Program-made: the position numbers and the translations under genes
Notes under the pieces: model-generated
The model's database searches: none
Told to the model about the DNA's origin: nothing
Seen by the model: only the letters and a program-made list of their open reading frames with translations
In this document: piece after piece, positions 1 through 9,500 of the stretch
How positions within the stretch are numbered: the stretch's first letter is position 1
Layout: every line of letters starts with the position of its first letter
DNA from: Flavobacteriaceae bacterium UBA3591
GTDB taxonomy: Bacteria; Bacteroidota; Bacteroidia; Flavobacteriales; Flavobacteriaceae
Direction: 5' to 3'
DNA length: 64,000 bases
NCBI GenBank assembly: GCA_002375695.1
Contig: DFMO01000003.1
Coordinates: forward strand, 79,466-143,465

Positions 1-2
1 AA

Positions 3-383
3 TTAGGAAAAACCGAAAAAGCGCGACAAGTTTACGAACAAGTTTCTAAAAAGTATCAAGAAAACCTTGTGTATTACAACAGTCTAAAATTTAATAAACA
101 GCGCGCCTTGGCACAAGATATTATTAGCGACGCCGAACGTTACAGAGGCTTAGTACACTTGGTAATTTTATACGACGACGAAGCATACGGCCGTCCCGAA
201 GTAGACAAGTTTAACGAATATCTAAAAATGTTCCGTCACTTTTATTCGCCAGACGAAGGTATAGACATAGATAGAGACATTAAAAGCGACACCTCCATTG
301 AAATTCCAATCGATTCAAACCTTTTAAACCAAATGGAGCGAACACCTATTGATCAAGTTAACGCAACCACCCCCGTTAATTAA
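3..383 (+). CDS. C-terminal part of a large protein, possibly DUF2723-type membrane protein (5' truncated)
   Basis: The frame is open from the first bases of the window to a TAA at 381-383, so this is the 3' end of a longer gene. A GTG at 69 could be read as a start, but coding-like sequence in the same frame continues upstream of it (LGKTEKARQVYEQVSKKYQ). The visible 126 residues are soluble, helical and charged, with a TPR-like look (EKARQVYEQ) and a polar tail (TPIDQVNATTPVN). The pattern DIISDAERYRGLV followed by FNEYLKMFRHFY recalls, from memory, the C-terminal tail of flavobacterial DUF2723 (O-mannosyltransferase-like) membrane proteins. That is a guess. The polysaccharide deacetylase gene follows after 6 bases, so the two are probably co-transcribed. 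Confidence 0.6.
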   Translation, partial: LGKTEKARQVYEQVSKKYQENLVYYNSLKFNKQRALAQDIISDAERYRGLVHLVILYDDEAYGRPEVDKFNEYLKMFRHFYSPDEGIDIDRDIKSDTSIEIPIDSNLLNQMERTPIDQVNATTPVN

Positions 384-389
384 TTTAAA

Positions 390-1052
390 GTGACTATACG
401 TTTTGTAAAAATGCCCAAGTTTATTCAGCGATTATTTCCTGAAAGAATTTGGGCATTTTCATCAAATAAAGCGTCTGTTTATTTAACCTTCGATGACGGC
501 CCTATCCCCAAAGTTACACCGTGGGTTTTAAAGGTTTTAAAGGAGTATAATGCCAAAGCAACCTTCTTTTGTATAGGCGATAACATTCAAAAACACCCTG
601 AAATTTTTAACAATATTATTGCCGAAAATCACACAGTTGGCAACCATACATTTAATCACTTAAACGGCTGGAAAACAAATCGAGAAGCCTATTTAAATAA
701 TGTTGAAAAATGCACCCAACAAATGCATACTTCAGCAAAAGAAAATCTGAATATTTCACCCAAGTTATTTCGTCCGCCGTACGGCAAAATTACTTCCAAG
801 CAAGCAAATGCCCTTCAAAAAAGGGGATACAAAATAGTAATGTGGAATATTATTAGTTACGATTATGACACTAATATTTCAACAGAAAAATGCTTGCAAA
901 ACGTTTTAAAAAATATAAAACCGGGGAGTGTTATCGTTTTTCACGACAGTTTAAAAGCCGAAAAGAATCTTCGCTATGTTTTACCCAAAGTGTTGGAACA
1001 TATTATAGAAAAAGGTTGGCAGTGTATGCCAATTACGCAGGATAAATTGTAG
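390..1052 (+). CDS. Polysaccharide deacetylase (NodB homology domain)
   Basis: A 220-residue carbohydrate esterase family 4 (NodB) protein that would remove N- or O-acetyl groups from a polysaccharide such as peptidoglycan or chitin-like glycans. Visible motifs are TFDDGP at residues 33-38 (catalytic base and metal Asp), GNHTFNH (metal-binding H-x3-H), RPPYG, and a C-terminal VIFHDS. No clear signal peptide is seen. The start chosen is GTG at 390, because MTIRFVKMPKFIQRLFP resembles the usual N-terminus of flavobacterial homologues. ATG at 411 is the alternative and would shorten the protein by 7 residues. It lies 6 bases after the previous gene and ends one base before the convergent thioredoxin-like gene. 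Confidence 0.85.
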   Translation: MTIRFVKMPKFIQRLFPERIWAFSSNKASVYLTFDDGPIPKVTPWVLKVLKEYNAKATFFCIGDNIQKHPEIFNNIIAENHTVGNHTFNHLNGWKTNREAYLNNVEKCTQQMHTSAKENLNISPKLFRPPYGKITSKQANALQKRGYKIVMWNIISYDYDTNISTEKCLQNVLKNIKPGSVIVFHDSLKAEKNLRYVLPKVLEHIIEKGWQCMPITQDKL

Positions 1053-1053
1053 C

Positions 1054-1350
1054 CTAAATATATTCGTTTACCAACCCAATAAGTGTATTGGCATCTTGCT
1101 CACCGCTTTGGCGCCATTTCATTTCGCCATTTTTATAAATCATTAATGTAGGCAAACCCTTTACACGCAAAGCTTCGGCGAGTTCTTTATTTTTATCTAC
1201 ATCAATTTTAATAACACGCGCTTTATCGCCCAAGGCTGCTGCTACATCCCGTAAAACTGGGTGCATTTCTTTACTAGGCTCATCCCAATCGGCATAAAAA
1301 TCTAAAAGCACCGGGATTCGCGTTTCAATTAATTCTCCAAATTTTGACAT
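1054..1350 (-). CDS. Thioredoxin-fold protein lacking the CXXC active site
   Basis: A 98-residue single-domain thioredoxin fold: LLDFYADW, then VIKIDVDKN, then the cis-Pro segment VKGLPTLMIYKNGE. The position where thioredoxins carry WCGPCK reads WDEPSK (residues 22-27), so both catalytic cysteines are replaced (Asp23, Ser26) and no other cysteine is present. It cannot act as a dithiol oxidoreductase. A binding or chaperone-like role is the likely alternative, but that is inference. The fold is otherwise intact and full length, which argues against decay. A TATATTTG promoter box lies 34-41 bases upstream. The gene converges on the deacetylase gene. Confidence 0.85.
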   Translation of the reverse strand: MSKFGELIETRIPVLLDFYADWDEPSKEMHPVLRDVAAALGDKARVIKIDVDKNKELAEALRVKGLPTLMIYKNGEMKWRQSGEQDANTLIGLVNEYI

Positions 1351-1383
1351 TTGTCTATTTGTGTTAGTTGAACAATTGTATTA

Positions 1384-1391
1384 CAAATATA
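1384..1391 (-). promoter_or_regulatory. Promoter -7 box TATATTTG for the thioredoxin-like gene
   Basis: The plus strand reads CAAATATA, which on the minus strand is TATATTTG, an exact match to the Bacteroidetes TAnnTTTG box. It sits 34 bases before the start codon. No convincing TTG -33 element was found at the usual 19-21 base spacing. Confidence 0.55.
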
Positions 1392-1796
1392 ACATTTCCG
1401 CACTATTACAAGATATTTTGCAATTTTTACTTAAAGATTTTATTCTTTTTAAAATGAAATACTTAAAATAAAACAAAATATCTTTTTTAAATCAAAAGAT
1501 TTTTTGCTGTGCAAAAACGTATAATTTTAAAGGTAATGGGTTTTAAAAAAAACGACTAATATCTTCACTTTTATTTAACGGTTGTAAAAAGTATAAATAG
1601 AAAAGCTATCCGCGTTGTAGGCATATAAATTGTATTTCTTTTTTATGCAAAACCCGGCAATTGTAAAGTGTTATTTTTACTTTTGAAAACAAGATGAATC
1701 TCCGTTCGAGCGCAGTCGAGCACTATTGTCGGATTTTTCAACCTTAAAACAGTTTCCAACCTGCGATTGAGGAGACATTTAGATTTTAACAACACT
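1392..1796. other. AT-rich intergenic region upstream of polA
   Basis: No gene is visible in these 405 bases. They hold a possible plus-strand box TACTTTTG at 1678-1685 that could drive polA from 112 bases upstream of its start, and the dispersed 20-base repeat at 1701-1720. An in-frame upstream start at 1767 was not accepted because the homologous N-terminus begins at the ATG at 1797. Confidence 0.5.
1701..1720 (+). repeat. Dispersed 20-base repeat, copy 1
   Basis: TCCGTTCGAGCGCAGTCGAG occurs here and again, identically and in the same orientation, at 13383-13402. It contains the imperfect dyad TTCGAGCGCAGTCGAG. It lies in the polA upstream region. Confidence 0.7.
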
Positions 1797-4628
1797 ATGG
1801 CAACCCAAAAAAGACTTTTTCTTCTCGACGCTTACGCCTTAATTTTTCGCGGCTATTATGCGCTTATAAAAAACCCAACAATTAATAGCAAAGGCCAAGA
1901 TACTTCGGCTATTTTAGGATTTTTAAATTCACTTTTTGATGTTATTCGTCGTGAAAGACCCGATCATCTCGCAGTGTGTTTTGATAAAGACGGTAGCGCC
2001 GAGCGCACCGAATTATTTGCCGATTACAAAGCCAATCGCGATGCCACCCCCGATGTTATTAAACAATCGGTTCCCATTATTCAGGAAATTATTAAAGCGA
2101 TGCACATCCCGTGTATTGAACTTTCGGGCTTAGAGGCAGATGATATTATTGGCACCTTGGCTCAGCAAGCCGAAAAGCAAGGATACCAAGTTTTTATGGT
2201 AACCCCCGATAAAGATTTTGCACAGCTGGTTACCGAAAATATTTTTATGTACCGTCCCGCACGAATGGGTAACGCTATAGAAATTTGGGGAATCCCCGAA
2301 GTAAAAAAACGCTTTGGGGTAGAACGCCCCGAACAAGTAATTGATTATTTAGGAATGATGGGGGATGCCAGCGATAACATTCCGGGCTTGCCGGGAGTGG
2401 GCGATAAAACTGCTAAAAAGTTTATTGCTCAATTCGATTCTATGGAAAATTTACTGGCAAATACAGACCAGCTTAAAGGAAAAATGAAAGAAAAGGTTGA
2501 GGTAAATGCCGAACTCGGCCTGCTTTCAAAACAATTGGCAACCATAAAAACAAATTGCGATGTAACTTTTAATGAAAAGGATTACGAACTCTCTATGCCC
2601 GACGGCGAAAAAGTGCAACAAATATTTGAAGAGCTCGAGTTTAGAAGGCTCAAAGATCAATTTTTAAAACTATTTTCTGAAGAAGGCGCTTCCCAAAAGG
2701 TTACCCAAATTTCAAATTCTGAGAGTGCTAAAAATACATCGACTGCAGGTAGCGGTCAATTCTCACTGTTTGGAGGCGGCAATAGCACCCAAGAAATTAA
2801 AGACTATAATTCGCGTGCAACTATTGAAAACACCGAACATTTTTACCAAACTGTGCAAGCTGGGATGGGGACAAAACTGTTCCTTCAAAATTTATTAAAA
2901 CAAAAAAGTGTTTGTTTTGATACCGAAACTACAGGCTTAAACCCATTGGATGCCGAATTGGTTGGCATTGCATTTTCTTGGGAAAAAGGAAAAGGATTTT
3001 ACGTTCCTTTTCCTGCAGAACGCGAAAAAGCACAACAGTTGTTGGAAGAATTACGACCGTTTTTTGAAGACGAATCGATTGAAAAAATTGGTCAGAATTT
3101 AAAATACGACATTAAAGTTTTAGCGAAATACAATATTTCGGTAAAAGGAAAATTGTTTGACACCATGCTCGCGCACTATCTAATTAACCCCGATATGCGC
3201 CATAACATGGATGTTTTAAGTGAAACCTACCTTAACTATACCCCCGTTTCAATAACCGATTTAATTGGCAAAAAAGGCAAAAACCAACTTAGCATGCGCG
3301 ATGTTGAAATTGAAAAACAAACCGAATATGCTGTCGAAGATGCCGATATAACATTTCAGTTAAAAGAACATTTTGAAAAAGAATTGGGTGAAGCCAATAC
3401 CCAAAAACTTTTTGACGAAATAGAAGTGCCACTGCTTCGGGTGTTGGCCGCCATGGAATTGGAAGGAATAAATTTAGACCATCAATTTTTAAAAAATCTT
3501 TCAGACCAATTAGACAAAGATATTCTTCAACTGGAAAATAATATTTTCGACGAGGCAGGTGAAAAATTCAACATTGCTTCACCAAAACAGTTGGGCGAAA
3601 TTCTCTTCGGAAAAATGAAACTCATCGACAAACCGAAAAAAACAAAAACCGGCCAATATTCTACCGCCGAAGATGTACTTTCATATTTAGCAAAAGACCA
3701 TAAAATTATTCGCGACGTACTAGAATATCGCGGATTGACAAAACTAAAAAGCACATATGTTGACGCGCTACCAAAACAGGTTGAAGAAACAACGGGACGC
3801 GTACACACAGACTATATGCAAACCGTTGCCGCAACAGGACGATTGAGCAGTAATAACCCAAACCTACAAAACATACCTATAAGGACCGAGCGCGGTCGGC
3901 AAGTTAGAAAAGCGTTTGTTCCGCGTAGCGAAGATTACGTAATGATGGCCGCCGATTACAGCCAAATAGAATTGCGAATTATAGCAGCTTTAAGCGAAGA
4001 AGACAATATGATTGAGGCTTTTAAAAAGGGCGAAGATATTCACGCTTCCACTGCCGCCAAAATTTTTAATATTCCTTTAAACGAAGTTTCGCGTGAACAA
4101 AGAAGCAATGCCAAAACCGTAAATTTTGGAATTATTTATGGCGTTTCTGCCTTTGGACTTAGCAACCAAACCGATCTTTCTCGCAGCGAGGCAAAAGACT
4201 TAATTGACACGTATTATAGCACCTACCCAAAATTGCGTAATTACATAAGCGAACAAATAAATTTTGCTCGCGAAAACGGTTATGTACAAACTGTTTTGGG
4301 TAGAAGACGTTATTTAAAAGATATAAATGGTAGCAACGCTGTTGTGCGTGGCGCAGCCGAAAGAAATGCTGTAAACGCCCCCATACAAGGGAGTGCCGCC
4401 GATATTATTAAAATAGCGATGATTAATATTTACAATAAGCTAGAAAAAGAAAACTACAAAAGCAAAATGCTACTTCAGGTGCATGATGAATTGGTCTTCG
4501 ATGCCTACAAGCCCGAGCTAGAAAAACTAAAAGCAATGGTAAAACACGAAATGGAAAACGCCTATAAACTTAGCGTTCCGCTAGATGTTGATTTGGGTAT
4601 AGGCGCCAACTGGCTAGAAGCACATTAA
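1797..4628 (+). CDS. polA: DNA polymerase I
   Basis: A 943-residue, three-domain DNA polymerase I for Okazaki-fragment maturation and repair synthesis. The N-terminal 5'-nuclease domain (about 1-290) has LLDAYALIFRGYYAL and the helix-hairpin-helix GLPGVGDKTA. The 3'-5' exonuclease domain (about 350-550) keeps the DEDD start DTETTG, with Asp375, so proofreading is probably active. The polymerase domain carries DYSQIELR (Asp720, motif A), RSNAKTVNFGIIYG (motif B) and QVHDELVF (Asp897, motif C). The ATG at 1797 (MATQKRLFLLDAY) is preferred over an in-frame start at 1767, which would add ten unrelated residues. A strong bidirectional terminator follows. Confidence 0.97.
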   Translation: MATQKRLFLLDAYALIFRGYYALIKNPTINSKGQDTSAILGFLNSLFDVIRRERPDHLAVCFDKDGSAERTELFADYKANRDATPDVIKQSVPIIQEIIKAMHIPCIELSGLEADDIIGTLAQQAEKQGYQVFMVTPDKDFAQLVTENIFMYRPARMGNAIEIWGIPEVKKRFGVERPEQVIDYLGMMGDASDNIPGLPGVGDKTAKKFIAQFDSMENLLANTDQLKGKMKEKVEVNAELGLLSKQLATIKTNCDVTFNEKDYELSMPDGEKVQQIFEELEFRRLKDQFLKLFSEEGASQKVTQISNSESAKNTSTAGSGQFSLFGGGNSTQEIKDYNSRATIENTEHFYQTVQAGMGTKLFLQNLLKQKSVCFDTETTGLNPLDAELVGIAFSWEKGKGFYVPFPAEREKAQQLLEELRPFFEDESIEKIGQNLKYDIKVLAKYNISVKGKLFDTMLAHYLINPDMRHNMDVLSETYLNYTPVSITDLIGKKGKNQLSMRDVEIEKQTEYAVEDADITFQLKEHFEKELGEANTQKLFDEIEVPLLRVLAAMELEGINLDHQFLKNLSDQLDKDILQLENNIFDEAGEKFNIASPKQLGEILFGKMKLIDKPKKTKTGQYSTAEDVLSYLAKDHKIIRDVLEYRGLTKLKSTYVDALPKQVEETTGRVHTDYMQTVAATGRLSSNNPNLQNIPIRTERGRQVRKAFVPRSEDYVMMAADYSQIELRIIAALSEEDNMIEAFKKGEDIHASTAAKIFNIPLNEVSREQRSNAKTVNFGIIYGVSAFGLSNQTDLSRSEAKDLIDTYYSTYPKLRNYISEQINFARENGYVQTVLGRRRYLKDINGSNAVVRGAAERNAVNAPIQGSAADIIKIAMINIYNKLEKENYKSKMLLQVHDELVFDAYKPELEKLKAMVKHEMENAYKLSVPLDVDLGIGANWLEAH

Positions 4629-4633
4629 AACAA

Positions 4634-4666
4634 TAAAAAAGCCGAAAGTAAACTTTCGGCTTTTTA
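4634..4666. terminator. Bidirectional intrinsic terminator
   Basis: A perfect 9-bp stem, GCCGAAAGT (4641-4649) and ACTTTCGGC (4652-4660), is flanked by an A run on the left and a T run on the right. It separates the convergent polA and lipoprotein genes and serves both. Confidence 0.9.
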
Positions 4667-4685
4667 AAATTGTAAAAATTTTTAA

Positions 4686-5207
4686 TTACTGCTTTGTAAA
4701 TACAAATGTAATATCTTCAGTTACGGTTACTGTATTACCATTGTCATCTACTTCAACAAAAAATCCTTCTTCAAAAACGTAAGTTAAGGTGTTTCCAGAC
4801 AAAGTTGCTGTTTGGCTAAAACCAGCCATAGATAAAGTTATTTCATTACCATTTTGAGTGTACGTAAATGGAGTAGTTTCAGTTTCAGAAACACAAGTTA
4901 CAGTATACTCGTACTCATCTGTAGTACCAGTAACCAAAGTAAGCTCAATATCGGCATAGCTGTTACTGGTTGCAGCTCCGGTGCCATTTGCGTTAAAAAC
5001 AATAATTTCGTTTTGGTAACAATTGGTTTCGTCCATAACGCTGGTAGAGGCCGTACCATCATTGTTTAAATCGTGAGCAGTTTCGGTGTTAAAAGCTGTC
5101 ATTTTCCAAGTTCCTTCAATAGAGGTGGTGTTACTACCGCCATCGTCGTCGCTAGAGCAAGCTGTTAAAGTAATTGCTAATACTAGTAATCCAAATAGTT
5201 TTTTCAT
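4686..5207 (-). CDS. Lipocalin-like surface lipoprotein
   Basis: A 173-residue lipoprotein. The ATG at 5207 gives a clean signal peptide MKKLFGLLVLAITLTAC with the lipobox LTAC. An in-frame start at 5279 would bury the signal 24 residues inside, so it was rejected. After the Cys comes SSDDDGG, resembling the acidic export signal that sends Bacteroidetes lipoproteins to the cell surface. The mature part begins SIEGTWKMTAF and alternates beta strands ending in ITFVFTKQ, as in small lipocalin-like domain proteins of this phylum. Function is unknown. A TATGTTTG promoter box lies 23-30 bases upstream. Confidence 0.8.
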   Translation of the reverse strand: MKKLFGLLVLAITLTACSSDDDGGSNTTSIEGTWKMTAFNTETAHDLNNDGTASTSVMDETNCYQNEIIVFNANGTGAATSNSYADIELTLVTGTTDEYEYTVTCVSETETTPFTYTQNGNEITLSMAGFSQTATLSGNTLTYVFEEGFFVEVDDNGNTVTVTEDITFVFTKQ

Positions 5208-5229
5208 TGTTTGAGTTTTTTTATGGGCG

Positions 5230-5237
5230 CAAACATA
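5230..5237 (-). promoter_or_regulatory. Promoter -7 box TATGTTTG for the lipocalin-like gene
   Basis: The plus strand reads CAAACATA, giving TATGTTTG on the minus strand, an exact TAnnTTTG match. It is 23 bases upstream of the ATG at 5207. The -33 element is not clear. Confidence 0.55.
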
Positions 5238-5387
5238 ACAGAAATAAATAACTTGATTGTAATTTTTGGCAAATAACAATTGTAGGCAAATAAATTAAGT
5301 TGTTTAAAGGTAAAATCTTTGATCTTACAACCACATATTCTTTCATCTTTTTTGAAATCCATATCTTTAAAACAAAAAATTGCAGCG

Positions 5388-6452
5388 ATGGAACGAAACA
5401 AACTTATTTCAAAAAAGAAACCCGCTTATCCTGTTTCGGATGCGCTTTTAAAATACTTAACTCGCCACGGTCGCACCATTAAAATTCCTATTTATTACGA
5501 CGATTTGTTGCGTTTTCAAGGCTCGGTGACTATTTATGACAAAAACGGAAAAGACACCCTGTGGGTAAGCGTTTATTATTCCGAATTTGAAACCGAAGAA
5601 ATTAACCAAAGCCTTAAAAAAGTATATTCCATTTTACATTCAGATGGTAGCGATGTAATTTTTCCGTATTTAAATATTGACAGTATTGACTTTTGCACCT
5701 TCGGAAATTCTAAACCTTTTAGAATAAAGGTCCGGAATATTTTAAACGACAACTACCTTTATTTATATATTAAAAAAGCCGATGCCTCCCGAATTTATGG
5801 ATTGGAATTGGAAGACTTACTTTCACCAAACCACATTAACTTTTTGGTGCGAAAAAACACCTTAATTGAAGAACATATTTCGGGTATTCCGGGGGACGAT
5901 TTTATAGACAATCACTTAGACAATTGTTCGCATCGCGACAAAATGGAAATTGCAAAAGAATTTGTAAAATTTAACGAACGGTGCTTTGTACGGCTTTTGG
6001 GCGATATGCGCTCTTACAATTATGTTATGGTTTTAACTCACGATTTTGACCGAATTCAATACCGTATTCGCGCCATCGATTTTGACCAGCAAAGTTATGA
6101 AGGCAATAGCAAAGTTTATAAACCCCAATTTTTAAAAGAAAATAATAAGTTGATAGCAATGACTGCCAAATTATTACAGCAAACTTCGATTGATCAATAT
6201 GTAAATGAGGAACGATCGCTCTTAGCAAAAAGAGCTTGGAACGAAAAAAAGCGATTAAAAGGATTAATGAATTGTATGAAAAACGATACCATTTCTTCTC
6301 CCCAAAAAGTTAATCAATTACAAACCGATTTGTTTGAACTTACAAACGATGTAAAGTTTAAAAAAGCCAAAAATATGGGCGAAGTTTTACAAAGCGCACT
6401 AGATTTTGTTGTAAGAAATTACAAAAGTGAAAACCCGTACATTTTAAAGTAG
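5388..6452 (+). CDS. Uncharacterised protein with kinase-like (APH/HipA-type) catalytic motifs
   Basis: A 354-residue soluble protein that I do not recognise as a named family. The ATG at 5388 (MERNKLISKKKP) is preferred over a TTG at 5319. The sequence contains, in order, elements expected of a kinase fold: a strand ending in LYIKKAD (Lys129/130, possible nucleotide-binding Lys); a hinge-like IEEHISGIPGDDF, recalling EyieGepl in aminoglycoside phosphotransferases; LGDMRSYN (Asp206 to Asn211, the D-x4-N spacing of HGDLHPGN); and IRAIDFDQ (Asp231, the place of the DFG-like IDFGD). The rest is helical and basic. The motif order and spacing are seen; the kinase assignment is inference. No linked gene suggests a substrate: polA-side genes and pyc flank it. 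Confidence 0.6.
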   Translation: MERNKLISKKKPAYPVSDALLKYLTRHGRTIKIPIYYDDLLRFQGSVTIYDKNGKDTLWVSVYYSEFETEEINQSLKKVYSILHSDGSDVIFPYLNIDSIDFCTFGNSKPFRIKVRNILNDNYLYLYIKKADASRIYGLELEDLLSPNHINFLVRKNTLIEEHISGIPGDDFIDNHLDNCSHRDKMEIAKEFVKFNERCFVRLLGDMRSYNYVMVLTHDFDRIQYRIRAIDFDQQSYEGNSKVYKPQFLKENNKLIAMTAKLLQQTSIDQYVNEERSLLAKRAWNEKKRLKGLMNCMKNDTISSPQKVNQLQTDLFELTNDVKFKKAKNMGEVLQSALDFVVRNYKSENPYILK

Positions 6453-6552
6453 TACGAAAATTTACTTAAAAAAAAGAAGCAATTTTAAAGTGAGTTTTAA
6501 AAAAAATGTGTGAAATAAAACAGAATATTTTCAAAGCTCCTTTTGCAATTTT

Positions 6553-6560
6553 TATCTTTA
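6553..6560 (+). promoter_or_regulatory. Near-consensus promoter box TATCTTTA for pyc
   Basis: TATCTTTA differs from TAnnTTTG only in the last base and lies 25 bases before the pyc ATG. No -33 element is obvious. Confidence 0.4.
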
Positions 6561-6585
6561 ACCAAAATATTAAATATACGCTGCC

Positions 6586-9500
6586 ATGAAAATTAAAAAA
6601 GTATTAGTTGCAAACCGAGGCGAAATTGCAATACGTGTGTTACGAGCTTGTGCCGAAATAAACTTACAAACGGTTGCCATTTACACCTATGAAGACCGCT
6701 ATTCGCAACACCGATACAAGGCAGACGAATCTTACCAAATAGGCGAAAACGACGAGCCACTAAAACCATATTTAGATGGCGATGCTATTATTGCCTTAGC
6801 CAAATCTAAAAATGTAGACGCCATTCATCCCGGGTACGGATTTTTATCTGAAAACTCCGATTTTGCACGAAACTGCGCTAACAACGGTATTATTTTTATT
6901 GGTCCAGACCCTAAGGTTATGGATGCCTTGGGCGATAAAATAACAGCAAAAAAAATTGCCGAAAAGTGCGAAGTCCCTACCATAAAAAGTAACACAAAAG
7001 AACTTACTTCGGTTAAAATTGCCCTTTCTGAAGCTGCAAACATAGGTTACCCAGTTATGTTAAAAGCGGCATCGGGCGGCGGCGGTCGCGGTATGCGAAT
7101 AATTAGAAATGATGACGATTTAAAAAATAATTTTGAATCGGCTCAAAATGAATCGCTAAACGCCTTTGGGGACGACACGATGTTTCTCGAAAAATATGTG
7201 GAAGACCCAAAACATCTCGAGGTTCAAATTGTAGCCGATAATCACGGTACTATAAGGCATTTATTTGAACGCGATTGCTCGGTACAGCGCCGGCATCAAA
7301 AAGTAATAGAAGTTGCTCCTTCGTATAATGTTTCAGAAAAAGTAAAGAAATCATTATACACTTATGCCTTAAAAATTGCAGAAGAAGTTAATTATAACAA
7401 CGTTGGAACGGTAGAGTTTTTAGTAGATAAAAATGACAATGTATTTTTTATTGAAGTTAATCCGCGTATTCAAGTAGAGCACACTGTTACCGAAATGGTA
7501 ACCGGAATTGACCTTATTAAAACTCAAATTTTTGTTGCTGGTGGTTATAAACTATCAGATAAGCAAATAAAAATTTACGATCAAGAATTACTTGCAACCT
7601 ATGGATTTGCAATGCAATGCCGACTCACAACCGAAGATCCCGAAAACAATTTTACGCCAGATTACGGAACCATAACAACCTACCGCAGCGCTGCCGGAAT
7701 GGGCATACGGTTAGATGCGGGGAGCATTTACCAATCGTATAGTGTGAGTCCATTTTTTGACTCGATGCTTGTAAAAGTTTCGGCTCACGGCCGAACTTTA
7801 GATGGTGCAGTGCGTAAAATGTCGCGAGCACTTAGAGAATTTAGAATTCGCGGAGTAAAAACCAATATTCACTTTCTGCAAAATGTAATTCATCACGACA
7901 CTTTTAAAGATGGAAAAGCCACGGTTAATTTTATTGCCAATACTCCATCGCTATTCGACATAAAATTGCCGCAGGATAGAACATCAAAAATTGTAAATTA
8001 TTTAGGTGAAGTAATTGTAAACGGCAACCCCGACGTAAAAGTTGTAGATAAAAGCAAAGTTTTTAGAACTCCTAAAATTCCGAAGTTCGACACAAAAGCA
8101 GATTTTCCGAAAGGCACAAAAGACTTACTCACCGAACTTGGTCCAGAAAAATTTTGCAACTGGTTAAAGGAAGACAATAAAATTCACTACACAGACACCA
8201 CTTTGCGCGATGCGCATCAATCATTATTAGCAACACGTATGCGCAGCTACGACATGTTGCAAGTTGCCGAAAGTTTTGCAAAAAACCACCCCAACACTTT
8301 TAGCATGGAAATGTGGGGCGGCGCTACTTTTGATGTTTGCCTTCGATTTTTAAATGAAAGTCCATGGACACGATTACGCGAGCTTCGCAAATTAATGCCC
8401 AACATACTCTTTCAAATGCTTCTTCGAGGATCAAATGGCGTAGGATACAAAGCATACCCAGATAATTTAATTGAAAAATTTATTGAAACCTCTTGGGAAA
8501 ACGGCATTGATATATATAGAATATTCGATTCTTTAAACTGGGTGAAAGCCATGGAGCCTTCTATCAATTACGTTCGCAAAAACACCGGCGGTATTGCACA
8601 AGCTGCCATTAGTTACACCGGCGATATTTTGGACCCAAATGAAACTAAATACACCTTAAAATACTATACACAACTCGCCAAAGATCTAGAAAATGCAGGT
8701 GCGCATATGATAGCCATTAAAGATATGGCAGGACTATTAAAGCCGTATGCTGCTACCGAATTGGTTTCTGCTTTAAAAGATACCGTAAAAATACCCTTGC
8801 ATTTACATACACATGATACTTCATCTATTCAATCTGCAACCTATTTAAAAGCAGTTGAAGCAGGTGTAGATGTGGTGGATGTAGCTCTGGGAGGGCTTTC
8901 GGGGCTTACTTCGCAACCTAATTTCAATTCAATTGTTGAAATGATGCGAAACCAACCACGCGAAAATAGCTTCGATATCAATAAATTAAATGAATTTTCA
9001 AACTATTGGGAAGATGTGCGGGAAAAGTACTATCCTTTTGAATCTGGATTAAAAGCAGGAACCGCCGAAGTTTACCAGCACGAAATTCCGGGGGGTCAAT
9101 ATTCAAATTTACGTCCGCAATCTGAAGCGCTTGGTTTAGGCGACCGTTTTAACGAGGTGAAAAAAATGTATGCACAGGTAAACGAAATGTTTGGAAATTT
9201 GGTAAAAGTTACACCAAGTTCAAAAGTGGTTGGCGATATGGCTATATTTATGGTTACCAACAATCTTACTCCAGCAGAGGTTTTAGAGCGCGGCGACGAA
9301 ATTTCGTTTCCCGAATCGGTAATTAATTTCTTTAAAGGCGATTTAGGGCAACCTTTAGGCGGTTTCCCAAAAGAGCTTCAAAAAGTAATTCTTAAAAACA
9401 ACAAAGCATATACCGATAGGCCCAATGCACATTTGGAGCCCATAGATTTTGATTCGGAATTTAAAGTTTTCAGAAAAAAGTTTCAACAAGGGTTTACACG

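Noticed and set aside
5319..5387. TTG start 69 bases upstream of the kinase-like gene
   Set aside because: The ATG at 5388 follows a near-consensus promoter box at 5362-5369, which would lie inside the longer reading.
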